From contig OZ252262.1 in the NCBI GenBank assembly GCA_965249965.1, positions 3,224,001-3,288,000 of the forward strand: a stretch of 64,000 bases of DNA, read 5' to 3'. The notes below the pieces were generated by a model. It was not told the origin of the DNA. It ran no database searches and saw nothing but the letters and a program-made list of their open reading frames with translations. The first letter of the stretch is position 1; every line of letters starts with the position of its first letter. The stretch is from HXMU1420-13 sp965249965 (lineage in GTDB: Bacteria > Bacteroidota > Rhodothermia > Balneolales > Balneolaceae). Made by a program: the position numbers and the translations under genes. This document shows, in pieces, positions 43,868 through 53,983 of the stretch.

Positions 43868-45510
43868 TAGCTATTGCCACGCAAAATACGTTCTATCTCA
43901 GTTCGATTATTCAATAAATCAATGGCTGAATCAAGCTGAGAATCGAAATTAAACGATGCTTTTGTTCGGGCAGTTTGGCCTTTATATCGAGATGTAAGCT
44001 CTAGAAATAATATCTCTCGAATTAATGCTTCATTTTCTTCAAACACTTGTTTTTTTTGCCCATTTATAGCCCCCTCAAGTGCTTTCAGATGTGTTCTTGC
44101 AGATGGATTATCTACTAAATACCCAGATAACTCTGATAACAGCCGTTCTGATTCTAATTCTAAATCAAACTCGCTTTCACCGAGAAATGCTAGAAATTCA
44201 TCATATACAACGTCTGGCAATTGATCGAAATCAAATGATTCGTTTTCTGCTTCATATAAAGTCGCAAAATTAAAAACGGATCCCTGTTGCAGCAGAGCGA
44301 CTTCCATTAATGATGGCGCCGGTGATAATAGTTCAATATCAGGTTCAATTCCTCGACCTTCATTTACAGGTCTGCCATTTCTAGTTTTAAACACTCGGTT
44401 TGCTATTTCTTCGCGATTTATCGTAGCATTTTGGGCATTGTGAGTATACGCGACAGACTGAATACTTCTACCACTAGGAGTATAATACCTGGAAATTGTA
44501 ATTTTTAGCGAGGTGTTATATGGCATTGGCTTTACAATTTGAACCAACCCTTTTCCAAAACTTCGTTCACCCAAAACAACTGCTCTATCCAAATCTTGTA
44601 AAGCCCCTGCCACCACTTCAGATGCACTTGCGCTTCCCCCATTCATCAGAATAATGATTGGTTTATCGAAGAAAATAGGCTCCTGGGTTTCGTAACTTTG
44701 ATTGTATTCTGCAATTCTACCTCGGGTTTCAACAACAGTAATTCCAGGCTCTACAAATTTATCTATTATAGAAACTGCCTCTTGAAGAATACCGCCTGGA
44801 TTGTCACGAAGGTCTAAAACGACTCCTTCCATTTCACCAGTTTCAGATAATTCTTCGATTGAGCTTCTAATCTCATCTCCTGAATTTAATCCAAATTGAG
44901 CTAATCGAATAAAACCGTATTCATTATTTGAGCCAACTCTTGAGGTAAACGTCACATTCTTTATCTCGATACTGCGCCGTTCTATTTCAAAATCAATCGG
45001 AGTGTCAAAGCCAAAACGCTTTATTGTAAGCACAACCGTAGAACCAATTTCACCCATTGTTAAGTTTTGAACTTCTTCGGGCTGTAGCCCTTCTGTAGCA
45101 ACTCCATCGATGGCTAGGATAACATCACCTGCTCTAATGCCAAGTAAGTCTGCAGGTCCACCTTCCATGGGAGCAATAACTACCACTTGTCCATCTCGGT
45201 ATCCGGCATCTATACCGATTCCGGCATAATTACTTCGGCTAAGTATTTCAGCCTGTTCATTTTGTGCCTCATTGTAGTACACCGTGTACGGATCAAGTGT
45301 TTCCAGCATGGCGTTAAGTCCATTTCGCATCAACACTTCAGGGTCAACTTCATCTACATATTCCAGTGCAACATTTTCATATGTTTCGCTGAAAATTGTG
45401 AAGTTCTTTTTAATGAGAAAATATATGTCGGTTGGCTGGAAAGCGATCGAAACTAGTGCAACCGTAGTGATTGCTGATATTAAAACAGCCTTACGCGACC
45501 TAATTCTCAT
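43867..45510 (-). CDS. S41 C-terminal processing peptidase
   Basis: The 547-residue product has one N-terminal membrane or signal helix (about 8-26), a PDZ domain (about 95-170, GPADLLGIRAGDVILAIDG) and an S41 protease domain with GVVLDLRDNPGG, the NGGSASASE motif holding the catalytic serine, and a lysine-bearing GERSFGKGLVQ segment. These tail-specific proteases process or degrade periplasmic proteins and often act on cell-wall hydrolases; here the lytic transglycosylase gene lies just 6 bases upstream, which makes such a pairing plausible. The C-terminal 150 residues are a helical extension. Confidence 0.93.
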   Translation of the reverse strand: MRIRSRKAVLISAITTVALVSIAFQPTDIYFLIKKNFTIFSETYENVALEYVDEVDPEVLMRNGLNAMLETLDPYTVYYNEAQNEQAEILSRSNYAGIGIDAGYRDGQVVVIAPMEGGPADLLGIRAGDVILAIDGVATEGLQPEEVQNLTMGEIGSTVVLTIKRFGFDTPIDFEIERRSIEIKNVTFTSRVGSNNEYGFIRLAQFGLNSGDEIRSSIEELSETGEMEGVVLDLRDNPGGILQEAVSIIDKFVEPGITVVETRGRIAEYNQSYETQEPIFFDKPIIILMNGGSASASEVVAGALQDLDRAVVLGERSFGKGLVQIVKPMPYNTSLKITISRYYTPSGRSIQSVAYTHNAQNATINREEIANRVFKTRNGRPVNEGRGIEPDIELLSPAPSLMEVALLQQGSVFNFATLYEAENESFDFDQLPDVVYDEFLAFLGESEFDLELESERLLSELSGYLVDNPSARTHLKALEGAINGQKKQVFEENEALIREILFLELTSRYKGQTARTKASFNFDSQLDSAIDLLNNRTEIERILRGNS

Positions 45511-45516
45511 ATTTGA

Positions 45517-47499
45517 CTATTTAATCTTTAATACTTGACCAACATAAATTCGAGAACCGGATAAATTATTTAGTCTTCGAATTTGCGTCATTGTTACACC
45601 ATAGGTTTCAGCAATTTCGCTTAAAGTGTCATTACTTCTAACTGTGTAAGTCGTCGAATTACCAGAGCTTGATGTTGAACCTGCTGAAGCAAAAATATTC
45701 TCTCCTCGATTTTGTTTTGCTTCTAAATCCTGCTTTTCTCTAAAGGACAAACTATTAACGTTTTGATAATATGATTGGCGATTGTTTGGCACATATACCT
45801 TTAAATTTTGGCCGACTCTAATCGTATTTCCAATTCCATTCCAACTTCGAATTTGCCATGCTCTAACATCGTACCACTCAGCAATATGGCCAATGGTGTC
45901 ACCAGTTTTAACTTTATAGGCAAGTTGTGTTGAGTTCGAAGGCACGTTCACAGTGCGGGTAGTTGCACGGCTTGTTGTTGTACCATTTCTTTGGTTGGAT
46001 GGTCTGCTTGCACTTAATTGCCCTGTGCTACCTGCGGGGAGAGGCACTGCTAAGACCTGACCCGGAAAAATCGTTGTTGATAAATTTTCATTGCTTGCAA
46101 AAATACCACTCACGGTTGTTCCATATTTACGAGCTATTAATCCTAACGATTCCCCACTTCGCACAGTGTGCATGGTTATGCTCTGATTTGCCGTTTCTTT
46201 GGGTAAATCATCATAGGCTAAAAGGAATTCGTCTTTTGTACCCGCAGGAATTTTAAGCGCATATTTATTGCCCGGAGGTGTTGCCCATCTTAGTAATTCC
46301 GGATTATAACTCTTTAGCTCTTCGGTAGAAATTCCAATTGAACCAGCTAAAACATCTAACGGCATGAGACCATCAACCTCAACTAAATCGTATGAATAGG
46401 GTTCTCGACCGTAGCTTTTTTCAAACCCAAATTCTTCAGGGTTCATGTTTATTAGAGTTGTTGCGATAAATCCGGGAACATACCCTCTGGTTTCTCTAGG
46501 TAAATACGGGTACGCCACCCAATAGTCTTTCACTCCGCCTGCTCTGCGAATTGCACGATTTAATCCACGTGGACTAATATTATAATTTGCAATCGCCAGG
46601 TGCCAATCACCCCAAATATTGTATAGATCACGTAAATGACGAGCGGCAGCACGAGTTGCTTTCTCAGGGTCACGTCGTTCATCAACCCACCAATTAACTT
46701 CTAGGCCATACACTCTACCTGTTGCCTGAATAAATTGCCACATTCCAACTGCAGAGGCCCAACTTCTAGCCGTTGGGTTTAACCCACTTTCGATGTATGC
46801 CAAATAAACCAACTCTGGTGGAACACCTTCTTCGGCAAAGATTTTGTCCATCATTGGTTTGTAAACTTCCGCACGTTCCCGCCATGTTTCCATAACTTCT
46901 GGTCGTCGTAACGTGTAATATACAAGATGACGATTTACCTGAGAATTCTGAATTAATGGAACCTGTGTTTTCTGGATCGTAGCATTGCTGGGAAACTCAA
47001 AGTTTTCAGAAATCGTAGTTTCATCTTCCAGAAAGTCTTGCTGTATGGCAAAAACTTCGCCCTGAGGTTCATTTTCATCTTCAGTAATCCCATAAAAATT
47101 GCGGTATTCGCTAACTACAATTCTGGATAATTCGGCAAAACGGCGATCATTCCGAATCTCGGGATAATCATCTAATAGCTGCTGTGATGCCTGAATTGCA
47201 TCGTTGATATGCTTTTCAGCTTGAATTGGATTGTCGGCAACCTGCGCCTCCAACGACAAAATGTGAATATGATAGATATCAGATACCCGACTTAAAATGT
47301 CTTTTTGAAAGCTATCCAATTGTATTAAGGCGGGTTGTAAATCAGAATTCGAGTTATTCTGATTCTTTTCCATTGGATTTTCGTACGGAAGTAACCTTTC
47401 AGGCATATTTTCCTTTGGTACGATGGTAGAATCTTGTGCGATTAATCCTGTGGAAAGGAATGCGATCCCAAATACTGCTAGTTTAAATTTCTTAACCAT
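45517..47499 (-). CDS. Membrane-bound lytic transglycosylase (MltD-like) with LysM repeats
   Basis: The enzyme cuts peptidoglycan glycans to form anhydro-muropeptides. The 660-residue product has a signal peptide (about 1-21) and an SLT domain near 200-340 with the catalytic glutamate in LAYIESGLNPTA and the GMWQFIQATGR motif. The C-terminal half carries LysM repeats: HTVRSGESLGLIARKYGTT near 455, YKVKTGDTIGHIAEWYDV near 545, and YTVRSNDTLSEIAETYGV near 620. Linkers are rich in Ser and Thr. It starts an operon with the S41 protease, the PHP gene and ribH. Confidence 0.93.
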   Translation of the reverse strand: MVKKFKLAVFGIAFLSTGLIAQDSTIVPKENMPERLLPYENPMEKNQNNSNSDLQPALIQLDSFQKDILSRVSDIYHIHILSLEAQVADNPIQAEKHINDAIQASQQLLDDYPEIRNDRRFAELSRIVVSEYRNFYGITEDENEPQGEVFAIQQDFLEDETTISENFEFPSNATIQKTQVPLIQNSQVNRHLVYYTLRRPEVMETWRERAEVYKPMMDKIFAEEGVPPELVYLAYIESGLNPTARSWASAVGMWQFIQATGRVYGLEVNWWVDERRDPEKATRAAARHLRDLYNIWGDWHLAIANYNISPRGLNRAIRRAGGVKDYWVAYPYLPRETRGYVPGFIATTLINMNPEEFGFEKSYGREPYSYDLVEVDGLMPLDVLAGSIGISTEELKSYNPELLRWATPPGNKYALKIPAGTKDEFLLAYDDLPKETANQSITMHTVRSGESLGLIARKYGTTVSGIFASNENLSTTIFPGQVLAVPLPAGSTGQLSASRPSNQRNGTTTSRATTRTVNVPSNSTQLAYKVKTGDTIGHIAEWYDVRAWQIRSWNGIGNTIRVGQNLKVYVPNNRQSYYQNVNSLSFREKQDLEAKQNRGENIFASAGSTSSSGNSTTYTVRSNDTLSEIAETYGVTMTQIRRLNNLSGSRIYVGQVLKIK

Positions 47500-47594
47500 A
47501 GATGTCTGTAGATTTATCTAAATAAGGTACTAATTCTTGATTTAAATTGGTGCAAATATGCTGTGCAGATATGAATCTGCAAATATTTAACATT

Positions 47595-49337
47595 TTATGC
47601 TTTCGTTTGATCCTTTATTACAGAGCGTTCTCTCTGTAATTTTTTCTCTGTGCCGGTCCATTGCTGAACAATCGGCCATCTTCTTCCAACGCCAAATGCT
47701 TTCGCAGAAACCTTTAATCCTGGAGCTGCCTGATAGCGTTTATGTTCATTGGTATCAACAAGTTTTATAATGCGATCAACTAATGATTCGTCAAAACCAC
47801 TGGCAATAATATTCTCTCTTGAAACCTGATCCTCAAGATAATATTGCAAGATGGTATCTAAAGTTCCGTAATCGGGTAAAGAATCTGAATCTTTTTGATC
47901 CGGACGTAGCTCTGCACTTGGTTCTTTGATAATGATAGAATTGGGAATCACTTCTTTTTGATAATATTCCTCGTTCAACCATCGGCACATTTCATAAACC
48001 TCGGTTTTATATAAATCAGAAATAACGCCCAGTCCACCTGCCATATCCCCATATAAAGTACAATAACCAACTGCTGCCTCCGATTTATTACCGGTATTGA
48101 GTAACATATGCCCAAACTTATTTGAAATTGCCATCAACAGATCTCCTCTCGACCGGCTTTGAAGATTCTCTTCCGCAACATTTGGCTCAGTTCCCTGAAA
48201 ATGAGGCGCTAATTGAGCTAAATATGAATCAAATATTGGTTTGATTGGAACTTCGATGAGTTCAACACCCAAATTCTTGGCTAGCGTTTCTGAATCAGTA
48301 ATACTTCCTTTACTCGAATATTGAGATGGCATTGTAACCGCGAGAACATTTTCTGCACCAACGGCCTCTGCAGCTATCGTACAAACGAGTGCTGAATCGA
48401 TGCCGCCACTAAGGCCAAGTAGCACTTTATTCTTAAGCTTCGTCTTTCTCAAGTAATCCCGCACGCCCAAAACAAGTGCTTCAAACATGGTTCCAACCTT
48501 ATACGGGGCTACTCGCTCACAATCTGATGTATCCCCTGCCTCTAGACGTTGAGTTTCTGAATTGTACTCAACATCAACAAACGTTGACTTAAAACGCTCA
48601 TCTCGAGTTACAATGTAACCATCGGGTGCCAACGCAAGAGAATCCCCATCAAAAATAAGTTCCGTATTCGCGCCAACCTGATTAACGTAAAATAACGGTA
48701 ATTCAAGCTCTCTTGCATGTTTTTGGAGCATCCCAACTCTTGAAACCGGCTTATTTTTTGAATACGGCGAAGCAGAAATATTGATGATAGCTTGTGCTCC
48801 CTTTTCAGAAAGTATTTCTGCCGGATTTACAGCATAGGTGTGATATTGAATCTCATTGTCATTAAACCAAATGTCCTCACAAATAGTTACTCCAAAAGGT
48901 ATCCCACAAATTTCTATGGGTTCAAAATCATTGCCAGGTTCAAAATATCTTAAGTCATCAAAAACGTCATAGGTAGGGAGCAACGCTTTGTGCACCCTTG
49001 CTACTTCTTGTCCATTATGAGCAACAATCGCTGAATTAAAACACTTTCTGCCAACTCCGCTTTCATTGTGAGTTAGCGATCCGAAAACTACGGTCGTATT
49101 TTTCGTTTTCGAGATTATTTCCGAGTTAATTTGATAGCAGGATTCCCTGAAAACTTCTCGTTCCAATAAATCCATAGGCGGATATCCACAAACGATTAGT
49201 TCGGGAAGAATTAGGATGTCTATCTGATCCTTCTCTGCCTTCTCAATTGCATCTACAATCAGAGACCGATTTCCCAGTAAATCCCCAATGGTTGGATTAA
49301 GCTGTTCCAGACGAATAATGACAGTTTTCTTGCTCAT
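47595..49337 (-). CDS. nadE: Glutamine-dependent NAD+ synthase
   Basis: NadE amidates nicotinate adenine dinucleotide to NAD+, here with glutamine as nitrogen source. The 580-residue product has an N-terminal carbon-nitrogen hydrolase domain (about 1-270; glutamate in LILPELIVCGYPP, lysine in KALLPTYD, cysteine in FGVTICEDIW) and a C-terminal synthase domain with the P-loop GLSGGIDSALV. Length and fusion fit glutamine-type NadE. A TATCTTTG box ends 4 bases before the ATG, so the message may be leaderless. Confidence 0.95.
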   Translation of the reverse strand: MSKKTVIIRLEQLNPTIGDLLGNRSLIVDAIEKAEKDQIDILILPELIVCGYPPMDLLEREVFRESCYQINSEIISKTKNTTVVFGSLTHNESGVGRKCFNSAIVAHNGQEVARVHKALLPTYDVFDDLRYFEPGNDFEPIEICGIPFGVTICEDIWFNDNEIQYHTYAVNPAEILSEKGAQAIINISASPYSKNKPVSRVGMLQKHARELELPLFYVNQVGANTELIFDGDSLALAPDGYIVTRDERFKSTFVDVEYNSETQRLEAGDTSDCERVAPYKVGTMFEALVLGVRDYLRKTKLKNKVLLGLSGGIDSALVCTIAAEAVGAENVLAVTMPSQYSSKGSITDSETLAKNLGVELIEVPIKPIFDSYLAQLAPHFQGTEPNVAEENLQSRSRGDLLMAISNKFGHMLLNTGNKSEAAVGYCTLYGDMAGGLGVISDLYKTEVYEMCRWLNEEYYQKEVIPNSIIIKEPSAELRPDQKDSDSLPDYGTLDTILQYYLEDQVSRENIIASGFDESLVDRIIKLVDTNEHKRYQAAPGLKVSAKAFGVGRRWPIVQQWTGTEKKLQRERSVIKDQTKA

Positions 49338-49341
49338 TGTG

Positions 49342-49349
49342 CAAAGATA
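49342..49349 (-). promoter_or_regulatory. TAnnTTTG-type -7 box directly before nadE
   Basis: The minus strand reads TATCTTTG here, an exact match to the Bacteroidota TAnnTTTG consensus, only four bases before the nadE ATG at 49337. Transcription would start at or next to the start codon. No clear -33 TTTG is seen. Confidence 0.4.
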
Positions 49350-49386
49350 CGATAAATATTATGGCTTAAACGAGTGTTAAAACCTA

Positions 49387-52023
49387 TTATTTAACCAATA
49401 ACATTTTTTTGGTGATTGAACCTGCTTGAGTCTTTAATTGATAGATGTACACTCCCGATGATAATGAAGCAGCTTCGAATGTAGCCTGATGAGTACCAGC
49501 CGTTTTTACTCCATTTACGAGGACTGCAACCTCTCTACCAAGAGCATCAAAAACTGTAAGCGATACAATACTGTTTTGTGCAAGTTGATAATTGATCACA
49601 GTACTTGGGTTAAACGGATTTGGAAAATTCTGCTCAAGTATAAAATCAGCAGGGTTTTCAAATATTTCGTCTTCATTCGAAACACCCATTCCCCATTGCA
49701 AGCGAACCCAAACCGGGAAATGATCTGAAGTTGTGCTCAGATAACTTCCAATGTAAGAGGTATTTTCTATTCGTTCAGTACCTTCAAAATATTCTTCATC
49801 CAGTTCAGAAGAGAACACAATGTGATCGATCATGGATGAACTTGAAAATGAAGTAAATCCACCTTCTTCCAACGACTTTGTAATTATCGAATACTCAACA
49901 TCTTCATCAAAATTGATATATGGTGATGGATTATTATCAACGCTGGATTCCAAAATTTCATCGTTAAAATCGCCCAGAAAAATCACCTGATCGTCCTCAT
50001 GATTACTATCCAGGTAGGTTTTTAACTGAATAGATGCATCTCTACGGCGTTCATAATCTGTTTGCTCACCCAATGCTTTCGCATGGATATTGAATGCGTG
50101 CATTTCCTGAACTTCCCCATTAATGGTTGCATCAAAATGAAAATAAAACGGATAACGGCCATTGGCCCAGTCGAACAGATCCATTCCTGAAGTAATTAGC
50201 TGAGAATTTCTTCTCTGAACTGTTTCAGTTTTGTATAAATAAGCCGTGTTTTGTGATTGGGAAAAATCAGCAAAAACACCCTCATATCCTTCCAGACTAT
50301 CAACTAACGCATTAAATAACGACTCATTAGAGATTTCCTGCAGAGCATATAAATCTGCATCCATAGTAGTAATTACTGTTCTAACATTTTCAAACTGAAT
50401 GTCATCGTCAAGCGGACCGTTTCCTGAACTTCCGAACCATTCGATATTCCAGGTTACTACTTCAAAGGTCTCGTCTAGTGGCACATCCTCCCCTGGAATT
50501 ACATTGATCTCAGCATCAATATCTTCTAAGTCACGTGGCGTTAGCTGATAGGTTCCTCTGAAATTTCCCACTACCCCAACGATGGTCGTTGTTCCAGATG
50601 GTGCTGTTGAACCAACAATATCCGTAAAAGAACTAATACGCATTACCCCGGTTTGGGCACCATCTGAAATATCATAGTTTGTGTTTCCTTGCAAAGCGCC
50701 GGTGTGATCAATTTCTACATCCATCGCTACAAGCTGACCTTCAAATGAGCCGGTGTTTAGTTCTGCAACGCTGATAGTAGTTGGCGTTAGCTCTGTTTCG
50801 TTTGATTTAAACTCAAATTGAGGATCATCACCAACAATTTGGATTAATTCGTTGAATTCACCTAGTTCACCACTTATATAAATGGAATCACCACGACTTA
50901 CATTCGCAAAAAATGTAGCTGTATTATCTCGCATAGGTGTGTAAAACCAGGCTATTCCACCGGTTTCGTCCTGAAAATACATGGGGCCGGAAAATTCATC
51001 AGCCACTGTAACAACTCCAGCTAAGTTAACTACCGTACCTAATTCTAAATTTCGAGCATCCGCAATTGGAATATTATCGGTAGAAGAAATTCCCTCTCCT
51101 TCTAAACTGAGGAAGAATGAAGTCAGGTCTACGTCATTACTTTGAATTTCCAAGCCATTTTGTTCAGAAAACTGTCCCGGTGCATCTGGGCTAAAAGTTA
51201 GCGAGAAATCTGCCACTTCATTAAAGGCTAGCTCAGCGCCCGAAAAACTTGAAATTGAAAACGGTCCTGAATTTATTGTTGCGCCTGAAATTGTTAGCGT
51301 ATCATTACCAAGATTCTTCATCTCAACTACAACTTCCCGAGAATTCCCAACTAATGTTGGTCCGAATGTAACTAGTGCATTTGTCAATACTTCAGCGCCA
51401 TCAACAAACACCTGAATGGTAGGCTCATCGATATTTGACTCTGTGGCTTCAATTACCTGATTTTGGTTTACACTTCCTTTTGAATTTGTATCTGTATTTG
51501 CCCATTGGAAATCACCATAGCCGGTACCCGTTCCCGCCAGTGAAACTGAACTCCCGGCATCCGCACTTGCTTGTTCTACACCAATATCTGTGCTTGTAAC
51601 TCCCTGAGCCGGTCCATTGGAAGCAGTAAAAGTACCTTCATACGAAAGAAACTGAACCAGCTCTCCATCTACGTCCAAACTAAGGCCATCCGGCGACCCA
51701 TTTTGAATTCCGTTTGAAGGTAAATCTAAATAGTAAACGGTAATACTTCCCTCTGTGTCGCCTTTGGTCAAATCAGAAAAGGAATAGGTAGCGTATGTTC
51801 CTAAGGACCCCGTTGGGCTACCATTATAAAGATTTATCTCAATGTTACTTACGTCTGTAAAATTTGCCTGAACAACGATTTCAATGAATTCACCGGTATC
51901 TGTACCGAAATTATCGTAATGGATTTCATTGATCCATAACTGGTTTTCTAGTTGAGCAAATAATTGAGAAGTTGAAAGAAATAGTAAAGTAAAAACAGCA
52001 ATTCCTAAACGAGAAGGTTTCAT
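49387..52023 (-). CDS. Secreted multidomain nuclease/phosphatase-like protein with T9SS sorting domain
   Basis: From the ATG at 52023 the product is 878 residues with a signal peptide (about 1-23). The parts in order are a lamin-tail-like domain (LWINEIHYDNFGTDTGEFIEI), an ASH-like immunoglobulin domain (about 205-305), an OB-like domain, and an endonuclease/exonuclease/phosphatase domain. That domain contains VVTWNIEWFG, ALQEIS, FNIHAKA, FLGDFNDE, SMIDHIVFSSE and TSDHFPVW, which give its metal and catalytic residues. The last 80 residues (NFPNPFNPSTVINYQL ... GVYIYQLKT) are a type A sorting domain of type IX secretion. It should be surface-exposed or released and may harvest extracellular DNA or phosphate (inference). 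Confidence 0.9.
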   Translation of the reverse strand: MKPSRLGIAVFTLLFLSTSQLFAQLENQLWINEIHYDNFGTDTGEFIEIVVQANFTDVSNIEINLYNGSPTGSLGTYATYSFSDLTKGDTEGSITVYYLDLPSNGIQNGSPDGLSLDVDGELVQFLSYEGTFTASNGPAQGVTSTDIGVEQASADAGSSVSLAGTGTGYGDFQWANTDTNSKGSVNQNQVIEATESNIDEPTIQVFVDGAEVLTNALVTFGPTLVGNSREVVVEMKNLGNDTLTISGATINSGPFSISSFSGAELAFNEVADFSLTFSPDAPGQFSEQNGLEIQSNDVDLTSFFLSLEGEGISSTDNIPIADARNLELGTVVNLAGVVTVADEFSGPMYFQDETGGIAWFYTPMRDNTATFFANVSRGDSIYISGELGEFNELIQIVGDDPQFEFKSNETELTPTTISVAELNTGSFEGQLVAMDVEIDHTGALQGNTNYDISDGAQTGVMRISSFTDIVGSTAPSGTTTIVGVVGNFRGTYQLTPRDLEDIDAEINVIPGEDVPLDETFEVVTWNIEWFGSSGNGPLDDDIQFENVRTVITTMDADLYALQEISNESLFNALVDSLEGYEGVFADFSQSQNTAYLYKTETVQRRNSQLITSGMDLFDWANGRYPFYFHFDATINGEVQEMHAFNIHAKALGEQTDYERRRDASIQLKTYLDSNHEDDQVIFLGDFNDEILESSVDNNPSPYINFDEDVEYSIITKSLEEGGFTSFSSSSMIDHIVFSSELDEEYFEGTERIENTSYIGSYLSTTSDHFPVWVRLQWGMGVSNEDEIFENPADFILEQNFPNPFNPSTVINYQLAQNSIVSLTVFDALGREVAVLVNGVKTAGTHQATFEAASLSSGVYIYQLKTQAGSITKKMLLVK

Positions 52024-52128
52024 GTAAATATTTTGAGATTTGAATAGCACAAAAGATAGGCTTTTATTATTACCACGGCATTATTTTATACCATCATTTT
52101 GCTAATTTTCACCGCACAAAAAAATACT

Positions 52129-52998
52129 ATGCGCATTATTTTCATTTTTTTGACTCTCATTTTAATTTCCAATTGTACATCCTCTTCAACAAATCCAGAT
52201 ATTGAAGTATATCTTTTTGATCTTGATTTCAACGGCGAAACCTGGACTTTATCAAATCCTCAAAATATCTCTCAAAATGAGGGTTATGATAATCAGCCGT
52301 CATTTTCTCCGGATGGATCAACGCTGTACTACACATCAAACCGAGATGGTGAAACAGACTTAGTCGCTTATAATATCGATTCAGGTAATAAAACCTGGTT
52401 AACCAATACTGAAAGTAGAAGTGAATATTCTCCGACTATCACTCCAGATGGTGAACATCTCTCCTTTATTACTTTATCTAGCAATGGTGTTCAGGAATTC
52501 AGAAAAATCCATCTTGAATCTGGAGAAGAAACACTTATCGAAAATGATCCAATAATCGGCTATTTCGTTTGGATGGATGAGGAGTCTTACTTGTGCTTTG
52601 TCTTAGCAACCGATGACCAACCTTCTACTCTTCAATTGCACAATACAGAAACTAATGAGAAAACTATCTTAGGTGAAAACCCGGGTAGATCTTTTCATCA
52701 TATTCCCGGTGCTAGTGCAGTTAGTTATATCCAAACTAACAATGATGTACCATCTATCTATGCATACTATTATGAAACAGATTCATCCGAAATAATCACA
52801 TCAACACTTGAAAATTCTCAAGACATGGTTTGGCTTCCAACTGGCCATATGATTATGGGATCTGATTCGGAATTATTTATCAATAATGAACAGAAATGGG
52901 ATTCTTTATTTGATTTAAAGAACTATTCGCTATCAGGAGTTACAAGAATGGCGGTAAATACAGTTGGAACCAGAATCGCAATTGTTGTTGAGGAATAA
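52129..52998 (+). CDS. Lipoprotein with TolB-like beta-propeller repeats
   Basis: The lipobox ends at Cys16 (LILISNC), giving a lipid-anchored protein of 289 residues. Two clear PD40-type repeats are seen, with PSFSPDGSTLYYTSNRDGETDL near 60-80 and PTITPDGEHLSFITLSSNG near 105-122, and further weaker strands follow. That predicts a six-bladed propeller as in TolB-like proteins. No TolB gene context is present, so its role is unknown; a surface or periplasmic binding protein is likely. A perfect terminator follows. Confidence 0.78.
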   Translation: MRIIFIFLTLILISNCTSSSTNPDIEVYLFDLDFNGETWTLSNPQNISQNEGYDNQPSFSPDGSTLYYTSNRDGETDLVAYNIDSGNKTWLTNTESRSEYSPTITPDGEHLSFITLSSNGVQEFRKIHLESGEETLIENDPIIGYFVWMDEESYLCFVLATDDQPSTLQLHNTETNEKTILGENPGRSFHHIPGASAVSYIQTNNDVPSIYAYYYETDSSEIITSTLENSQDMVWLPTGHMIMGSDSELFINNEQKWDSLFDLKNYSLSGVTRMAVNTVGTRIAIVVEE

Positions 52999-53011
52999 TT
53001 TATAAAATAAA

Positions 53012-53037
53012 AAAGGCTGAGTCTTCACTCAGCCTTT
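53012..53037. terminator. Strong terminator between the propeller lipoprotein and folE2
   Basis: AAAGGCTGAGT (53012-53022) and ACTCAGCCTTT (53027-53037) form a perfect 11-pair stem with a 4-base CTTC loop, flanked by A- and T-rich sequence on both strands. It can serve both converging genes. Confidence 0.9.
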
Positions 53038-53065
53038 CTATCTCACTAACCTTAGATTGAATCTC

Positions 53066-53965
53066 TTATCTCAATCCATTCGGTAAACCTTTACAAATTC
53101 TGCTAACTGCATCATGGCTGTGTAAGCTTTCTAAGTGTGCACATCGCACAACAAAATCACGAATACTATTGTAGCTGTCTAACTCTTCGTAAAGTAATCT
53201 CGCTGCATCTTCCACAAATTTTTGATAAGCACCGTTTAGTTCAGCAAAAGCTTGCTCATCTTCCCGCTTTACCATAACCTGAGTTTCGGTTTTCAGCGCT
53301 TCGCGACAAACTTGTACTAAATCTTCCACAAAAAATTCATCACGCAGTGCAACCGTTACTTCCGCTTCTGATCGCTGGCTATGTGGAATTGCAGCTACTC
53401 CTCGTGTTTCACGAGCATGTTCAGCCAATTCATACGAACATGGACAGGCACTGCTGTATACAAACTTCATGTGCATATGTTTGTGAAAACGATCGTAACT
53501 ATCCATGTGGCCTTCAAAAGAAACCTCATAATATTGATATCCTTCCATCCCTGAACGTAAACTTTCCATCATCATTGGATAAGAAAATGAAAGTCGAAGG
53601 AAAGACTCTTGTGATTCAAGATCTTCTTTGTAAGCTTTCAACACTTTTTCCAGCATATCGAGTGAAAAAACTTCGTCCTTAAATTTGTAAAATGTTCGCA
53701 TAATGCGACTCATATTGATACCTTTTTTTCCGGCATCTAGACTTACATATCCATCAACAGAAGTTTCCAGAACAATAGGTTTTCCATCTCTGGTCTTGAT
53801 CTGTAATGGTAGTTTAAAATTTGAAATCCCCACTTGTTGGATGGGCACATTGGCACCTTCAATTAATGATGCTGGTCCATTTTGTAAATCCGGTAAAGAC
53901 TCTTTGTATTCTGGTGTAATAGTAAAAGTAGGATCGTAAAACTTACGAACTTGATTTGTAATCAT
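53066..53965 (-). CDS. folE2: GTP cyclohydrolase FolE2 (type IB)
   Basis: FolE2 converts GTP to 7,8-dihydroneopterin triphosphate, the shared first step of folate, biopterin and queuosine paths. It is the metal-flexible form that replaces zinc-dependent FolE. The 299-residue product shows the family signatures VQQVGISNFKLPL-like (PIQQVGISNFKLPL), SLDAGKKGINMSR, the SACPCS segment with the catalytic cysteine, and GVAAIPHSQRSEAEVTV with the conserved His, Ser and Glu. It is followed upstream on the same strand by the pterin synthase gene, which precedes it by 18 bases. Confidence 0.95.
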   Translation of the reverse strand: MITNQVRKFYDPTFTITPEYKESLPDLQNGPASLIEGANVPIQQVGISNFKLPLQIKTRDGKPIVLETSVDGYVSLDAGKKGINMSRIMRTFYKFKDEVFSLDMLEKVLKAYKEDLESQESFLRLSFSYPMMMESLRSGMEGYQYYEVSFEGHMDSYDRFHKHMHMKFVYSSACPCSYELAEHARETRGVAAIPHSQRSEAEVTVALRDEFFVEDLVQVCREALKTETQVMVKREDEQAFAELNGAYQKFVEDAARLLYEELDSYNSIRDFVVRCAHLESLHSHDAVSRICKGLPNGLR

Positions 53966-53983
53966 AACTCTTGAGGTCGTTGT

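Noticed and set aside
47564..47581. Hairpin TGCAGAT-ATGA-ATCTGCA as a terminator for nadE
   Set aside because: The stem is perfect but short, and neither strand has a T tract after it, so I did not call it.
53347..53939. Plus-strand frames opposite folE2
   Set aside because: They are shadows of a well-conserved enzyme and lack domains and ribosome sites.
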